Shown piece after piece: positions 1 to 13,713 of a DNA stretch of 64,000 bases. Location: contig OX388343.1 of NCBI GenBank assembly GCA_947579665.1, forward strand, positions 92,298,254-92,362,253. Direction: 5' to 3'. Below the pieces are notes generated by a model, which saw nothing but the letters and a program-made list of their open reading frames with translations, was not told the DNA's origin and did not search any database. The stretch's first letter is position 1. Each line of letters opens with the position of its first letter. The translations under genes and the position numbers were made by a program. The DNA is from Sympetrum striolatum. Its lineage: Eukaryota > Arthropoda > Insecta > Odonata > Libellulidae.

Positions 1-3000
1 AACTCATACATCAAAACTACATTAGGATACACTACTACATACAGAGGTAAGTCCGTGGAAAAAAAAACAGATTAAGAGTAATCTGAGCAAGGAGAATTCG
101 GACTTGTCATTGAAATATAGGGAACGTCAGATATGATCGGCGTTTGTTTACACATGAATTCTAGCCGATGAAAAGTTTTTCGAAAGGAATCAGAAGTAAA
201 TTTTAAAATTTCGCGTTTGATTCCGAGAAACAATAGCACAATAGCCGGAGACGTCGGCGGTCAAGGGCCGTTCACATCGCTCGAGAAAAATCTCATGTTT
301 TTTTTCTGTTCGAATAATGGAAACCGTGAGAGGAGAATAACGCCGTTCGGCAGGGAAAAACAAAACAGTGAATCGTCCGCGAAAGTGAAATTTCGACGGG
401 AAAACTTCAGAATACAAGACACTCCCTATTGCCACTCCATTAGTGTTGTTTCCTTCTGAATTAAACTTGAGATAAGGAAGGTTAGCGGTCTTTCCGGGTA
501 AATCGTAAGATCTGGGTTCGATTTTCAGCCTTGTTAGACGTTTTACCTTTTTCGATTCTTTATTTTTTTAAGCCTATTTTTTGCGAAGTAAGTTTCGATT
601 GCCTCTACTACGGGGGCCTAAATAACAGAAAAAATCTCATTCCCTACATTTTAATTAAGTAAAAAGAATTAAATTCAAATATTACATAATCTTATATTTA
701 AGGTAGTAGTTGATACCAAATTATACCTTCATCTTTCTCCTAACTTTGTCTTCCTTTCTCTTTGTATTCATCCATGACACATCATCCAGTTTTACTTCTC
801 TTTTAACATAATTTCCAGCATGGACATTCCTATCTACTTATAATCTCCTCAAGAATTCCATTCTTAATAATACTTCCATTGTTCAGACGAATAATTGAAT
901 TTTCACGTTAAGTTTCACAGTCTATAGAATTTACATTGTAAATTTAAATTAAATAGATCGGTACTATACATATTTTGTTTTAGAAGCAGTTTTCCAAATG
1001 TAGGATTTCTAGAGCTGAGCAATGAATATTTGTTTCCACAGAGAACATATGTAAGAACTTTACCAACATAACGGGTCTATATTATTTATAGTCTTCTAGG
1101 TTTTGCTTACATAATTCAATATTCTATAAAGCACGTACTGAAAAACAATCAAAAAAATTGTTGTTGCTAAATTGAGAATTAAGAGCCCTCTAGTACCTTT
1201 ACAGATAGATAGTGATTTTAATAGAGAAAATGAAATTGATATCAATATTGAATTCAGTTTTTCAAAATATAATGCAGAATTGTCATTTATCAAATAAGTA
1301 CTTTATCAAATAACTACAAGAGCCCTATATTACTCCCGTAAACATACTATACAGATATAAAAATTAAATATGCTAGGATCCTTTCCGTCTGCGAAAAAGT
1401 GTATTATTTACGCTAAGAACTACGAAACTACCTGCTGCAGCTTTTTAAACTAATAATTCAAATCAGGAGAAAAAAGTCTTTTCGAAAATCAAGACATAAC
1501 TGAAGAATTTATTTAGTAAAAATCTACTAATAAATGCTTAGTGCCGGATGCAATAATAACTAGAGTCCGCGAGAATTGAAAAATTAACCAATCGTAATAC
1601 TTCCCGAAGGTCATACTAACGCTTTCAAATCACAAAATAAGATTGGAAAAAATATTTAGTTTTTGAAATTTTTAATGCTGAAAATATTAGGCTTACTGAT
1701 TGAACGATATCGAGTTTAATATTTCAGTTCGTTCCAGATAATGTTTGAATAACTCAGAGGACTATCATGAAAGATACTTGCACGAATTGGATAAACGCAG
1801 TTTACAATTTGGGAAATCCATTTTTCTAATCGATTCTTTATGGGTGTAAAATATATTTAGAGTTCAATTTTCGTTCGACATGTATACAATATACTATATG
1901 CAAAAAATGTTATGAACGGACACTTGAATGTATGAGATGAATCGTTGAAAAACCTACGGGAAATCTGAGAAACATCGAGAGAAGTTATCTATTCACCAAT
2001 CAACTCGTATACGAGTCACACGGTATGGAAACAAACGAGGATATTAAATATGCGGAGAAAGTGTTATCAAAGAAAATGGAGAGTGGTGTAAAGTTGGAGC
2101 AGCGAACTTTTCTCGGACACTCGTTTAATCAGAGGAGTAGAATGGAATGCGGGAGATTGTTCTCTGAGTTTGCAGAGAGAATGTGCGGGTGTGGTGTGGG
2201 TGGACGAAGCCAAAGGAATACTTGGCCACGGAGGATCAATGGTGCGTGGCGATCGGAATAACAAGTGAAAGAGTCGAACATGCGGATCTTATCGAAGGAG
2301 GCTAATGATGCAGCTCAAAAGAAAATCCGCGCCTCTTTCATTTGTCCACCGCTCGAATAGGGTCCATAGGAAATCGAAAGCTTTTCTAAAAGTTTCTTAT
2401 GCACTTTCCTCGGCCTTGATTCGATCATCGCCTTGAAAGTGGTTTCACCGGAATTCAAAAGGGCAGAGTGATTTTCGTTTCCGTGGAGTTCATTACGAAC
2501 TTTTTGAACCAAGGGCCGAAATTTACTGCTACGTTCAAAATGTTCTCGAACTTATTTTTTATAGCGAAAACGCCGAGTAGGAGAAATGTATAATTCAAGC
2601 GGTAGATAGCCCCGTATATTGTGAGTAAAGCACCTACCACCTACCTACTTACCTATCTACCACCAGAATTTTACATTTTTCCTTATCCTTATTTCCTATT
2701 CCTTATGGAAAAAAATAACTTGGGGAACTTTTGGAACGTAGTAGTATATTTGGAAGTGCTGAGTTGGGTTGGTGGAATCTAAAGGGAACTTCTTCAATGC
2801 TTATTTTACAGTATTAATAACTGTTTCATTACCGGGACTGAAGTTATTCTTCTTTTGTATCTATTTGGGAAGGAAGCATTCAAAAATGGGTTCATAGAAA
2901 GGAAAACAGGATTTCAATCGATTAAGCTATCAATTTACTTGCACTAAATACAAAGAATCACTCTCCCTAACTGTGTCATTGGAAAACTTTCAAAGAAGTG

Positions 3001-4378
3001 ATAAAATATATTAAATGTTGCACATAGTAGTAATAAGTCGTAATTCTTAATCACACAAACACGCTAGCACGAACGTATGTGTGTCTAAGAGGCCCTAATA
3101 GAGGTCGGATGTTTTCCTCTTTCAGAAACTCTGAACAGAATAATTTTCACCTGGGGGTATCTATTTTCTGGTTAGATGTAAGATTGTAACACTCCGGTGA
3201 CCTTCAAATGTAGAGATAATATATTAAACGATTTATGCAACCGCAGAAAACAAGTTAGCATCTTTCACAGCTGTAGTTTGATGTAGCGATTATTACCTGA
3301 TCCGTATCGTGCTGATGAGGTGGTAGGGTTCAGATGCTATCAAGTCGGCAATATAATTCCTGCGAAATCATTTCATTAAACTTCCTCAGTGGACAAGAGT
3401 TCCAACTGACTACTTTATTTCCTTAACGAAACTTATTAATATGCCTTTCAAATCTCTTTTTCCTCTCCTAATTCTTAAAAATATTAATTTTCATGGTAGC
3501 ATTAATATTGCATTCGACTTTAAATGTTTCTCTATCCCTTTGTTTACGGCCTCTTATCAAGTTTCTTTGATTTCACTTTCATTCGTTCTCTTTGGCTTTC
3601 ACTCATTTTGTGGGAAGGCTTCTCTTACATTAATTTGTTTTTTCATATTTTATTCATAAAATTTTGTATTTACATGTTTTTTTCTGTTAACAAATGTTTT
3701 TCGCCGTAATTTTCCTATTGATAAAACTTTCGCGCCTTGCATAGCTATCTGCAGTACAATATTTATGATCCCATGCATCATTTCCTTTCTTTGGGATATC
3801 TCTCGTGAATTATTAAGTAGTTATGAGTAATCTTACAGAGGCATAAGTAATAACCCGAAAACTGCATTAAACATTGGGTCCTTTAAAGATATAAAGGATG
3901 AAAAAATCTAATGATGCCATTAATAAATGAATGTTATAGGAAGTTAATTAATATTTTTTTGCATGGAGGTTATTCATGAAAACTTTATTGATTGTTGAGT
4001 CAACCTCGATATTTGTTAAATAGTAGATCTCATTTGTTAATCATTTCGTTACAATCGCTTGAATACGTTACATAAAAAATAACAATCATTTAGTTAATGT
4101 TATCAGTTAACTTTATCAGTTTATCAGTTAAAGTATCATTGATTATAATCCTGCCGATCTTTTCCATTACTTATTCGTTCATCGGCTGTTATACTTCTTC
4201 ATCATTCATATTTATTACAACAGCGGATTTGTTTTGACTACAAAGTCAAAAACGAAGGAAATTTCTTCCATATGGTTAGGTGACCATACATATTTTTTTC
4301 ATAAGATTTTAGCAATCTTTCTGAAAATCTGTTGTGTGCAGTAAATTACTTAAAAATGCAGTATTTCATGTATAATTA
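1..4378. other. No gene recognised
   Basis: AT-rich sequence with no credible coding exon. Two patches are less AT-rich (about 190-460 and 2,000-2,520) and hold short open frames on both strands, but none has a recognisable product, codon pattern or splice context. A B-box-like GGGTTCGATTT sits near 515-525 without a convincing A box. I see nothing else. Confidence 0.6.
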
Positions 4379-4384
4379 TTTATT
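4379..4384 (-). terminator. Poly(A) signal of PV-core gene A
   Basis: AATAAA on the minus strand, about 200 bp beyond the stop codon of the gene ending at 4,588. The other PV-core genes have the signal at similar distances (166-205 bp), which supports the assignment. Confidence 0.6.
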
Positions 4385-4587
4385 ATTCAGTCGGTATAAA
4401 CAAAAAAATACAATAGTTTCTGTATAAAAATCGTGGTATAACCTAGAATCTCTACGAACATTTCTTGTAGTACTTATAGGAGTACCTATCGATACTCACA
4501 TAATTTGAACATATCAATCTTATGAGTAAGTCATGGCAGTTCCGTCGGTGGAGACATCTTTTAATTCGTGCCGACTTCATTGAGATT

Positions 4588-6505
4588 CTAATGGTGATAT
4601 CCGTAACCGTCACCGAATCCCCCACTGAAGCTGCTGCCTCCGTATCCTCCGTGTCCTCCGTACCCTCCGTTTCCTCCGTATCCTCCGTAAGCTCCACCGT
4701 ATCCACCTCCATAACCTCCGTCATGCCCGTGAGATTTGATCACTATAGGCACTGGCTTATACACTGGGTAAGGCTGTGGAACCGGGACTTTCACGGGGAC
4801 ACTGACGGGATAAGCGACGGGCTTGGGCACATGGACGGGGACTGGGTGAGGGACAGGGACCTTGTATGGAACGTGCACAGGGTAAGGGACCCTCTTTTCC
4901 ACTGCATAGGGGACTGGCCTCTCTACTGGGACAGGGTAAGGCTTGAGGACTGGTACTGGGTAGGGCTTCTCTACTGGATAAGGAACGGGATGGGGTACAG
5001 GGACACCGACATTCTTCACCACAGTGTAAGGGACTGGGTGGGGGACGGGTACAGGAACCTCCTTGGTAATGGTCACAGACTTGATGGTTCCATGATCACC
5101 ACCGAAGCCTCCGTAACCACCGCCCAACGAAAGGCCTCCGTATCCTCCCCCGCTGTACTCAAGACCTCCTCCATAGCCTAGGCCAAACAATCCTCTCTTG
5201 TCTTGTTTCTTGGAGTCTTTCTTCGCTTCCTCAGATGTTGCGAAGGCGATGCTCGTTGCCAAAAGAATGGCTAATGTCTGAAATATCAAATATTTGAAAC
5301 ATTAAATACCAAGGCAAATATTGTAAAAAAGTAGGAAAGGGACGAGAAACAGTTTTGATTTTCTCGTAAGGGCATTGATTTAAAAACGCAATTCTGAATT
5401 CCCGTCATTTCCGACTTTTTTTCAATTACATTAATCCTCAAAATGCCGTAGAATACGAATTATCTTTTATGTTTTTTTCACTTCGAATGAATAAATTATC
5501 AATATTACATTTCCCAATCACTCATAAAATAAGATCACTGAAACTGTTATGGGCAAGTCATGAGGAGAGGAGAAACAGCTGCTACTGGAAATTAACTGTC
5601 CTCAGGTGGACACCAAGGTATGGAGCCAAACAAAAAATAAGATCGAAAGGCAGATTGAACAGGGGTATTTAAAGATAACTCCGCAACGAGAAGCTTAGAA
5701 TAGAGAGAGAGAACAGTTGGGGCGTGAATCTTGTCTAAGCCCAATTTCAGATGAAAAATCATCCGTTTCTATATTCTGAGAGAGTAAAATATAAGATGCA
5801 ATGTTAGTTTTTCGGAAAGTTTACACCTTTTTCCCAAATTTTGCTAAGGAGTAAAATTATGAAAAATGCTCTATAAGACATTCCAACAGCGCTTTTAAAT
5901 GTAAATAAATTGTGCACTTATGCTTTGAGAAGCAGAAGAACTTATGAGGCAGTAATTATATTTTTACTCAGTATCGTAAGAATCTTTTATGTAAAATTTT
6001 AAAAAAATCATCGGTGCTTTTCGTTTTGTGATGGTATTGCAATCCTGAGTTGGAGAAAACTGTTCCAAACAAAATAAACCGTAGTATTCCTCATTCACTT
6101 TACGAAAAAAAGAATTTAGAAGTCTAAATGTATTCATTCGTCTTGAATATTTATGTGGATAAAAATGGCAATACATTATTGTTCGCAATTTTTATATCAA
6201 CGCGAAATCTAAGGACTAAATTTTAATTACATAAAATGTATTTCTTTATACGCTGTAGGAATGCAAGTATAAGTGATATACTGATATCGGTGAATAACAA
6301 TTGCAGTGAGAGCAATATAAAATGCAGAAATTGAACACTGAATCAGATATAAGTCAATAGAAGGATATCGATGTTCTCTTTTATCCTTTTTCTGTGGGCA
6401 AAATTAGCGGTAAGAAATAGTTATCCCGCTTTAATTTAGCAGAAAATATTCCTCAAGACATCGGGCAGGACGATGATATAAACAAGTACTTACGGGGAGC
6501 TTCAT
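4588..6505 (-). CDS. PV-core secreted protein A (probable low-complexity cuticular protein)
   Basis: Two coding exons on the minus strand. Exon 1 is 6494-6505 (ATGAAGCTCCCC = MKLP, followed by donor GTAAGT). Exon 2 is 4588-5277, preceded by acceptor ATATTTCAG. The intron is 1,216 bp, phase 0. The 233-residue product has a signal peptide (MKLPTLAILLATSIAFA), a charged linker ending in the dibasic KR at 31-32, a Gly/Tyr-rich stretch to about 68, a PV core (about 69-188) opening with IKSVTITKE and built of VPVPHP, YPVEKP and VHVPKP-type blocks, and a Gly-rich tail ending GYGYHH. The layout matches low-complexity Pro/Val and Gly-rich insect cuticular proteins, where a first intron after a few signal-peptide codons is common. 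Secretion to the extracellular matrix is inferred. The start is fixed by the shared MKL exon and the TATA/initiator upstream. Open frames on the opposite strand are compositional shadows. Confidence 0.88.
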
Positions 6506-6551
6506 GGTCAGCCTGATTTGAATGTCGTTTCTGTGGAGTCCTTAAACCGAC

Positions 6552-6610
6552 TGATACAAAATTTTCCCTCCAAGTCTTTTATATACCACCCGCTGATGAT
6601 CTGCTTCGCT
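6552..6610 (-). promoter_or_regulatory. Core promoter of PV-core gene A
   Basis: On the minus strand TATATAAAAG lies at 6576-6585. An arthropod-type initiator TCAGTC has its A at 6552, 33 bp downstream, giving a 5' leader of about 47 nt. A TGCTTCGCT box (plus-strand sense, 6602-6610) lies 17 bp upstream of the TATA box and recurs at the same place in the three paralogues. Confidence 0.7.
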
Positions 6611-9600
6611 ACCTTCACCGGAATTTTCTCGTAACGTATTAAACTGTGCACTTTCCCCTTTGTCCTAGTATCCCATGGAAATCTCAGCGTAATCCACCCG
6701 ACACTCCCGGAAGCTCAGGCGAGGCATTTGTATGGAATTTTCGTACAAAAAATCATTCCGCAATCCGCAGATTTTCTTGGCGATAAATCTTTCGCGAGTG
6801 ATAACCTGACAGCAGAAGTGTGAAATCCTTGCAGCTCGGGAGAATGAAATACTCCAATGTCGTGGGCGTTGAAATAGCTACTTGTTTACTGAGAAAGTCT
6901 AAAAACAAAATCTATCGCAAGTTCCTCTCATGCATAATTAACGAGTTGAATTTCCTCCCTCTGAGGATGCATTTCCCAGCTTACTCGTTAAGGCTTAATG
7001 TCGCTCGAAATTTTTGAGATGTTACGCAACAGCTGACTGCTGGCTTCCCCATCATTAGGTCCGCAGAACGGATGAGTTTTGCAACTTGGCGCTTAAAAAT
7101 TCTACCGCATTAATTCAGAAAGTTGCATGCGACTGAAATTTTTCATTAAATTCAAGTAGTCCTAAGAATAAATTACAATAATAATTATTTCTAAAGAAAA
7201 GGCTCCAACACATGGCATAAAAACATTACCACCTTGCATTTTAGGTTTTTTCTTTTCCTACGTTTTAAGGAATATGTGATAAAATTTTAGGAGACTGTCC
7301 GTGCTTAGCTGCGATGACAGTCACAAAGTAAGGCGATTTAAGTATAACACAGCTAAACGAAAATTATTTTTTTAATGAAGAAATCGAGGAATGGAATAAT
7401 TACATGCAGAAATCATTGACCGTTCTCAGATGTATCGTAAGATTTTTATTAAAATGACAAGTACAATCAGGACGAATTAACACACTGGTAATGATATACG
7501 ACATTAATAACAGATTGCCTCTTAGGATGTTGTATGTTGGGGGACTCCGCAACGTTGAGGCTCGCAACCGCCGCAGTGGCCATATAGAACTATCATGGAC
7601 AGGGATTAAGAATAGCTTTGAACGTATTGCAAAGCAGCAGCACACAAGGAATCAAGAACCCTGGAAAATTTTACTTGATAAGAAATCATGAAAAATAACG
7701 TGTCATATTCATTCTTGGTTTATTTTTTTTTTTCAATGGTAAGTATCAGTTGAACCTCTGTTCAAGAATTTGATTTCTTCCGTTAAAGCCTTCATTCATT
7801 TGAAATGTTCGTAAACCGAAACTTTTTTCCTTACTAATCAATGTAAAATATATTAATCTCTTCCCCATATATTAATACTTTTAGTATACTAACGTCTTAA
7901 AAAGTTTCAATCACCATTCTAGATATCGCTACGTTCATACACTTATTTGAACCACTACCACACATTGTCTGCAAATGGCATATGAAGCCTCATTTCCTCT
8001 ATTTTCTGCAAGTGATGCTACTGCGCGACAAAAGATAGTACGCACACATTTTGTAATGCATTTCTGAGTAAATTTACGAAGTTTTATTTATTTCAGCAAA
8101 TCAGGTGAGCAATGGGTGCTCTACCACTGACACCTTGCCTTTGTAGTCGACTCCATTTTTGTTATTCGATACACCATCAACAGAGAAGATTTTTGTTCCA
8201 AACATTTTTTTGTGTTGAGAGACATTCTTGAACCGAACCAAACCTAACACCCATCTGCAGCTAAAATGTGTAGTAATAATTATTCGAATACAGACGAATC
8301 GATTCAAAAGTTTGGTTTAAAATATTTTCATTAGATTATTAATCTTACATAGCATTCTCGCGCGTTAACCCAAACTCAAAGTAATGATATTATATAATCA
8401 GCATGGGCTTTAAATTCAATGATAGATAAAGAGGGAACAAGAACCATAATTAGGCTCTTAGGGTGCGGAAAAGATATAGATATGATGTTGAATATGAGCA
8501 TGCACTATTTCCCTCTTCATTATCTTACGTCATCGATCGTAGGGGTTATCGAAACCAAAATGAACGAATCCTTCGATGTATTCAAGCTAGAACGGGCTTA
8601 TATTTATCAGCGAGTATTCTTCCCTGTTTTAGCTTTCGAAACGATTTTGTTTCATTATAATTTACGTTAAGCAAGTATTTCATTACACTCTTTTAGGAAT
8701 CATAAGGAAAGGGTTACATTAAGAATATTATGGAAACGGTAACCAATAGCAAGTTATATTTTTGGAGGCGATATCTAACGTAACTCCTTGATGAGTAGAT
8801 TTGAAAAATGAATGTTTAAGTGGATGGAAAATGAAATATTAAAGTGATTTAATGAAAACATCACCCAAAGGATACATATTGAGGTAAAGAATTATTTGTA
8901 GATAGATGCTGGAAACGGGAAACTCAGCCTAAGGAGTTTTCTTATGAGAAAGTATTTCATAAACAGCCAAAGCTCAAACAGCATGTCTTTTTGTCTTTTG
9001 TTTAAAATTTAAATGTGTGTATTTAAAAAAAAATAAAGATACCCATGTGACGCATATATCAAATAGATATTCTCTGAAGTAATTAATAAATATTTCCTTT
9101 TTCTACTGCTTAAAAAGAAATCATTGTTCGCAGAGCAAAACCGAAATAATGAATAGAAAAGGAGATTTTGCAAAATAATATGGCATTAAGCATTAATTCA
9201 GACACCTTTTATCAGGCATCACGAAACCTATAAACTATAGTCAGCGCGTGAAAGAACGGCATATAAAAAATTGCTCAAGAGTTTTCTAAAATAACTGTTG
9301 AACATAGAATAGAAAAGAAGGGTTGAAGAGATTAAGAACTTTGCGTGAAATTAGATTTCTCAGATGATTGATACAAAGGTAAATGACAAGGAAGCGGAAA
9401 TGTCAAAATAAATTGATAGATTTCAAATCAATGAAGAGGTAGGCCGATGGCGTAACGGAAATGGGTGTGAAGCTTGTTGGAGAGAATGAAATAAATCTAG
9501 AACTTGTGAGAATTGTGTGGAACGGAATATTTGAAGTTAATGCGAGAATTTCACGAAAAGCGAAAAAGATTCAATTTGAGAACGTCCTTTGAAGGGGATT

Positions 9601-9790
9601 GAAATTTTATGCCTTGAGGTTTAGAATTAGAATCGCCTTCTTAATTTATTCCGCCAGAATGTCAGGAATTGTCATTAAAAATCTTAATTTGTTTTACAAA
9701 TGATGGAGTACATACAGATTGGCAATATAAAATACTCGCTGGGAGGTGTATCTCAAGGAAATTTCTTTGTAAATTTAATCGAAAATTGGA
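6611..9790. other. No gene recognised
   Basis: Upstream flank of gene A and downstream flank of gene B. It is AT-rich. Open frames of up to about 80 codons (7,400-7,690; 8,419-8,670) overlap on both strands and show no recognisable domain, signal peptide or splice pattern. I see no RNA gene or repeat here. Confidence 0.55.
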
Positions 9791-9796
9791 TTTATT
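9791..9796 (-). terminator. Poly(A) signal of PV-core gene B
   Basis: AATAAA on the minus strand, 166 bp past the stop codon of the gene ending at 9,962. Confidence 0.55.
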
Positions 9797-9961
9797 AAAA
9801 CTTTTCATTTACAAAAATTCAACATATCCCTTTGATGATCCTCACCTTCTCCGAACGTTTTTGGGAGGGCTCCAAACATCAGCGGTAAGTATGGTGGCAT
9901 TAACGGGTGGATTCGATGGTGACTTTTCAGAAAGCCCTTGCTGTAGACCTTATTCAATGAG

Positions 9962-10895
9962 TTAGTGGTGTCCACTGAATCCACCGAATCCTCCGCTGAT
10001 TCCATGTCCTCCACTGATGCCGTGCCCGCCGTATGCTCCGTATCCTCCGCTGATTCCATGTCCTCCGCTGATGCCGTGTCCACCGAATCCGCCAAATCCT
10101 CCGCTGATTCCATGTCCTCCGCTGAACCCTCCGAAACCGGCACCGTAACCGCCTCCTTCATGACCATGGGACTTGATGATAACAGGCACTGGCTTGTAGA
10201 CTGGGTATGGCTTAGGGATTGGGACCTTATAGGGGACGCTGACGGGGACGGCAACTGGCTTGGGAACATGGACTGGCACTGGGTGGGGTACTGGGACCTT
10301 GTATGGAATATGGACTGGGTATGGGATCTTCTTTTCCACCGGGTAAGGCACTGGTTTCTCTACTGGTACTGGATATGGCTTCTCGACTGGGACTGGGTAC
10401 GGCTTTTCAACTGGGTATGGAACTGGATGGGGGACGGGTACTCCCACTTTCTTCACCACTGGTACGGGGTAAGGGTGAGGGACAGGTACTCCTACTTCCT
10501 TGGTGATGGTCACCGATTTGATGTTCTCATGGCCTCCTCCATACCCATATCCTCCTCCGAACCCTCCCCCTATAGAGAGTCCTCCGTGTCCTCCACCGTA
10601 GCCTCCTCCGTAACCTCCTCCGTAACCTCCTCCGTAACCTCCACCGTATCCTCCAGCGAATCCTCCATCATGACCAAGACCTCCTCCGTAGCCAAGGTCT
10701 AAGCCTCTTTTCTCTTGCTTTTTGGCGTCCTGCTTCGCCTCTTCAGAAGAAACGAAGGCGACAGCCACAGCAAAGACTAGTGCTAGGGACTGAAAAATAG
10801 CATGAACGAGGAAATTTGATGAGATAAAACGTGTAAATTATATTCAACGCAATTGTATAAACGTTATATTTTACATGACTCACCAGGAGCTTCAT
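9962..10895 (-). CDS. PV-core secreted protein B (probable low-complexity cuticular protein)
   Basis: Two coding exons on the minus strand: exon 1 is 10884-10895 (MKLL, donor GTGAGT) and exon 2 is 9962-10789 (acceptor TTTTTCAG), separated by a 94-bp intron. The 279-residue product has a signal peptide (MKLLSLALVFAVAVAF), the linker SSEEAKQDAKKQEKR with KR at 31-32, and a Gly/Tyr block with five successive GGGY units (to about 93). The PV core (about 94-215) starts [17 protein letters not shown] and ends [13 protein letters not shown]. The tail (216-279) has repeated GGHGIS units and ends SGHH. It has the longest Gly tail of the three clustered paralogues, which suggests slippage-driven expansion of GGHGIS. 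The role as an extracellular structural, probably cuticular, protein is inferred from composition and gene architecture. Confidence 0.88.
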
Positions 10896-10939
10896 GGTCT
10901 CGATGTTTGATGGAAGGCCGATGGGTGCTGAAGATGGAG

Positions 10940-10998
10940 TGATTTGTGAACTACTTCACTCTCCTTATATACTTCTCAGAACGATGTGCATCGGCTAC
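10940..10998 (-). promoter_or_regulatory. Core promoter of PV-core gene B
   Basis: TATATAAGG on the minus strand at 10963-10971. An initiator-like TCACT has its A at 10940 (31 bp downstream), in the context AAATCACTCC that gene C shares. A TGCATCGGCTA box lies at 10987-10997, 16 bp upstream of the TATA box. Confidence 0.7.
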
Positions 10999-13713
10999 TT
11001 TTCTTTCTTCCTTGCTTTCTTAATTATTTTGCGCTTTCCCCGCTCACCCTGTTAGTTACTCCGTCCAAGCATGATATCGAGCTCGAAATTCGTTCCACTT
11101 GTACCTTTGTTCGATGAGTCTCAGCCATCTTTTCATAGGTATTAATTTTTCCGTGGTATTTTGAGATACTCTATTTTAAATTCAGTTGTCTGTGCTCTTA
11201 ATGAGCCGATGGCTGACATATCAATTGATAGATGTCAAACCATTTCACTGCATTTCAAACGTTCTAGAACATCAATTACATGTTACTTTTGATTCGAACG
11301 AGAAACAAATTATATTTTTGTACAGGATTTAGGATATTTTTGTGGGATAATTCATGCCTACAAAAATCATTAAAGACATGTATGATGGGAATTAAGGACA
11401 AGAAGCAAATTATTTCCTGGAGCTATGTAACGCTAGTGAGTGTGATTGTCTTAGATAATGATTTTTTTTGTCAATTTTTGCATCATGATAGGACCTTTTA
11501 ACAAATATACTTTGAAAGAAGCTAAAAGATATATAACCATATAAATGATTTCTAAAATAGAAATTAATACCTACTAAACGAAAATGTGTAGATAATTTGA
11601 ATTACATATATTAATTCGCAAAAATATGCAAAGAACTTTGTCGGTTATAAAATAAAACTCTTTTGTCGGTTAAAAGTGAATTTCCATGTCTGCTATAAAA
11701 GTAAATCTCTAATCCACTTCGTTCATTTTGGACCGACATAGTTTTGTCCTATTTGTGCCACTCAACACTATTCGTTCTTTTTGACTCTGGCAGTATTGTG
11801 TAAATGATGATATTGGACCATGCATGTGACTGTTTGCAAAAGCTGGTTTGCAACGACTCTTAGTTAGCTTACTTGTTTTAGCGTATTGAATAATGGCAAC
11901 ATAGAATGCTTAAATGTAGTACAGAGTTTTTAATCGATTTGAAAATTTTCGTCATTTGTTGAGCATATTTATGGAAATGGGTAAAAGAGAGCGTGATGAT
12001 TTTGTCGACTTTTTTAACTTGTATCATAATTACTTACTTTGATAATTCTCCCCTGAAATCTGTAGGCAATATTTACAAGTTGATTGATTGTTGATTGATT
12101 GTTTTAGGTAAGACGAGAATATCTAGGTTAATTGAAATTTCTATGGTCACATTTATTAATTCTTGATCAGATGTGATTAGTGCACGTAAATATTTATTGT
12201 ATAATAAGTAAGTGTCGGTAGATTCATAGTTACCTGCAACTATATCTCGTCGCAACTTAACAAAGGAAGGATAATTATGTGATGCAAAGTCTTCACTATA
12301 AGTAGTAAATATTGGTGGAGATTTCTTCGATAAATTGTATTGACATTCCTATATGAAACTGTGCGTACCAATAAACTTTTAAGGTTAATTAAGATACTCC
12401 ATTTTCAGACTGTATTCTTTGTTTAGTATTTTGATGTATTTCAGCACCTTTAAATATTCTCGAGGACAGAGGAGATTGAAGCGTACAGAATGTCTTGGAA
12501 TGAATTTCTCAATTTGGTAGCATTATATTCATATAATAGAAATCAAGATATAGTAAATATTTAATTGATATGAAACCATACATTTTTGTATTGACATAGA
12601 GCAACTTACATTTGTCAATTCATTACACAAATTAAGAAAAATATTTCAGTCACGGGGGATAAATTTAAGATCTAGTTTTACTGAGGACGTAGCATATAGA
12701 ATGTAATGATCAACGTAGTTTCTGCCGATCACCCAATTAAAACTTAAGTTTTACTTGAGCTTAAATACCGAATACTAATTATGCATCAGACTGTTGAAAT
12801 CGCTCATAGAAAACGAGCAAAGAGACATAATTTTGATTAGAAAGTGAAGTAAAATTGGTAATGGTTCCTCTCGAGCGAAACACACAATTAACGCGAGAAC
12901 TATCCATCGCTGAGAAGCAGGAACATCGTTTTTCACGCCAAACAACACGTAATATATTATTGCATAAGTTTATGGATTTAAAGAGGCGAAGGGATAAAAC
13001 TAATAAAAGGATCGATCACCGTTTCATACTCAGATCTTTTATTAAAATAAAGGATACAGTGGTAATTTCCGGTTTCTGACTTAAAGGGAATGCTTTGCTT
13101 CCACAATTTTATTATGTATCGGGCCATTTAATTTTTTTCGTTTGGTTGAAATTTTTAAACAATTAAAGTCGGAACATCTAGGTTCCATTTACATTGTACG
13201 AATAAAGTCTTATTGTAAATGTTGGTATAAATGCGTATGGGAGAAATTGTTAACCTGATCTTGAAATTTTCCAGAAAATACCGAGTCACCGATGATAATT
13301 ATAGATAATACCTTGCATTTTCATTTTCACTATAAGTTTTTACTTTATATGAACTTCTTTAAAATCTGATAATTAGTAATCAGAATGTAAATAACATCCT
13401 ACAAGTGGATACCAATATCGACTATCAGACATACATAATGTGATTTCAAGGCATATCTCATGCAAAGTTAAACGTCTTTCCCTTATCCCTATAGATAAAG
13501 TTGAGCTAACTATCATATTTATAAAAATTTTGATGAATTATGAACTAAATAATACTTTGACTTAGTAGTCTGCGTTAAAATCCCATTGGACTTGTATGAC
13601 GAATAGAATTTCACAGAAGAAAAGATACTTTATTATAAACGATGTTAACCTAAACGACCAGTTTCGCTAATGGAGTTGGGTCTTCAGGCAGAGGGGGCGT
13701 GGGTGGGACATGG
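10999..13713. other. No gene recognised
   Basis: AT-rich flank between the promoter of gene B and a hAT-like element. There is a short CTTTCCCC-containing stretch near 11,032-11,041, similar to one upstream of gene A (6,650-6,660). Otherwise I see no coding, RNA or repeat feature. Confidence 0.55.

Noticed and set aside
190..459. 81-codon minus and 80-codon plus overlapping frames
   Set aside because: No domain, signal peptide or splice context; both strands are open by chance.
4522..5181. 219-codon plus-strand frame, and the similar frames at 9965-10702, 15191-15760 and 61748-62032
   Set aside because: They lie opposite the PV-core exons. Antisense of GTN-CCN repeats lacks stop codons, and the minus-strand genes have signal peptides, splice sites and promoters.
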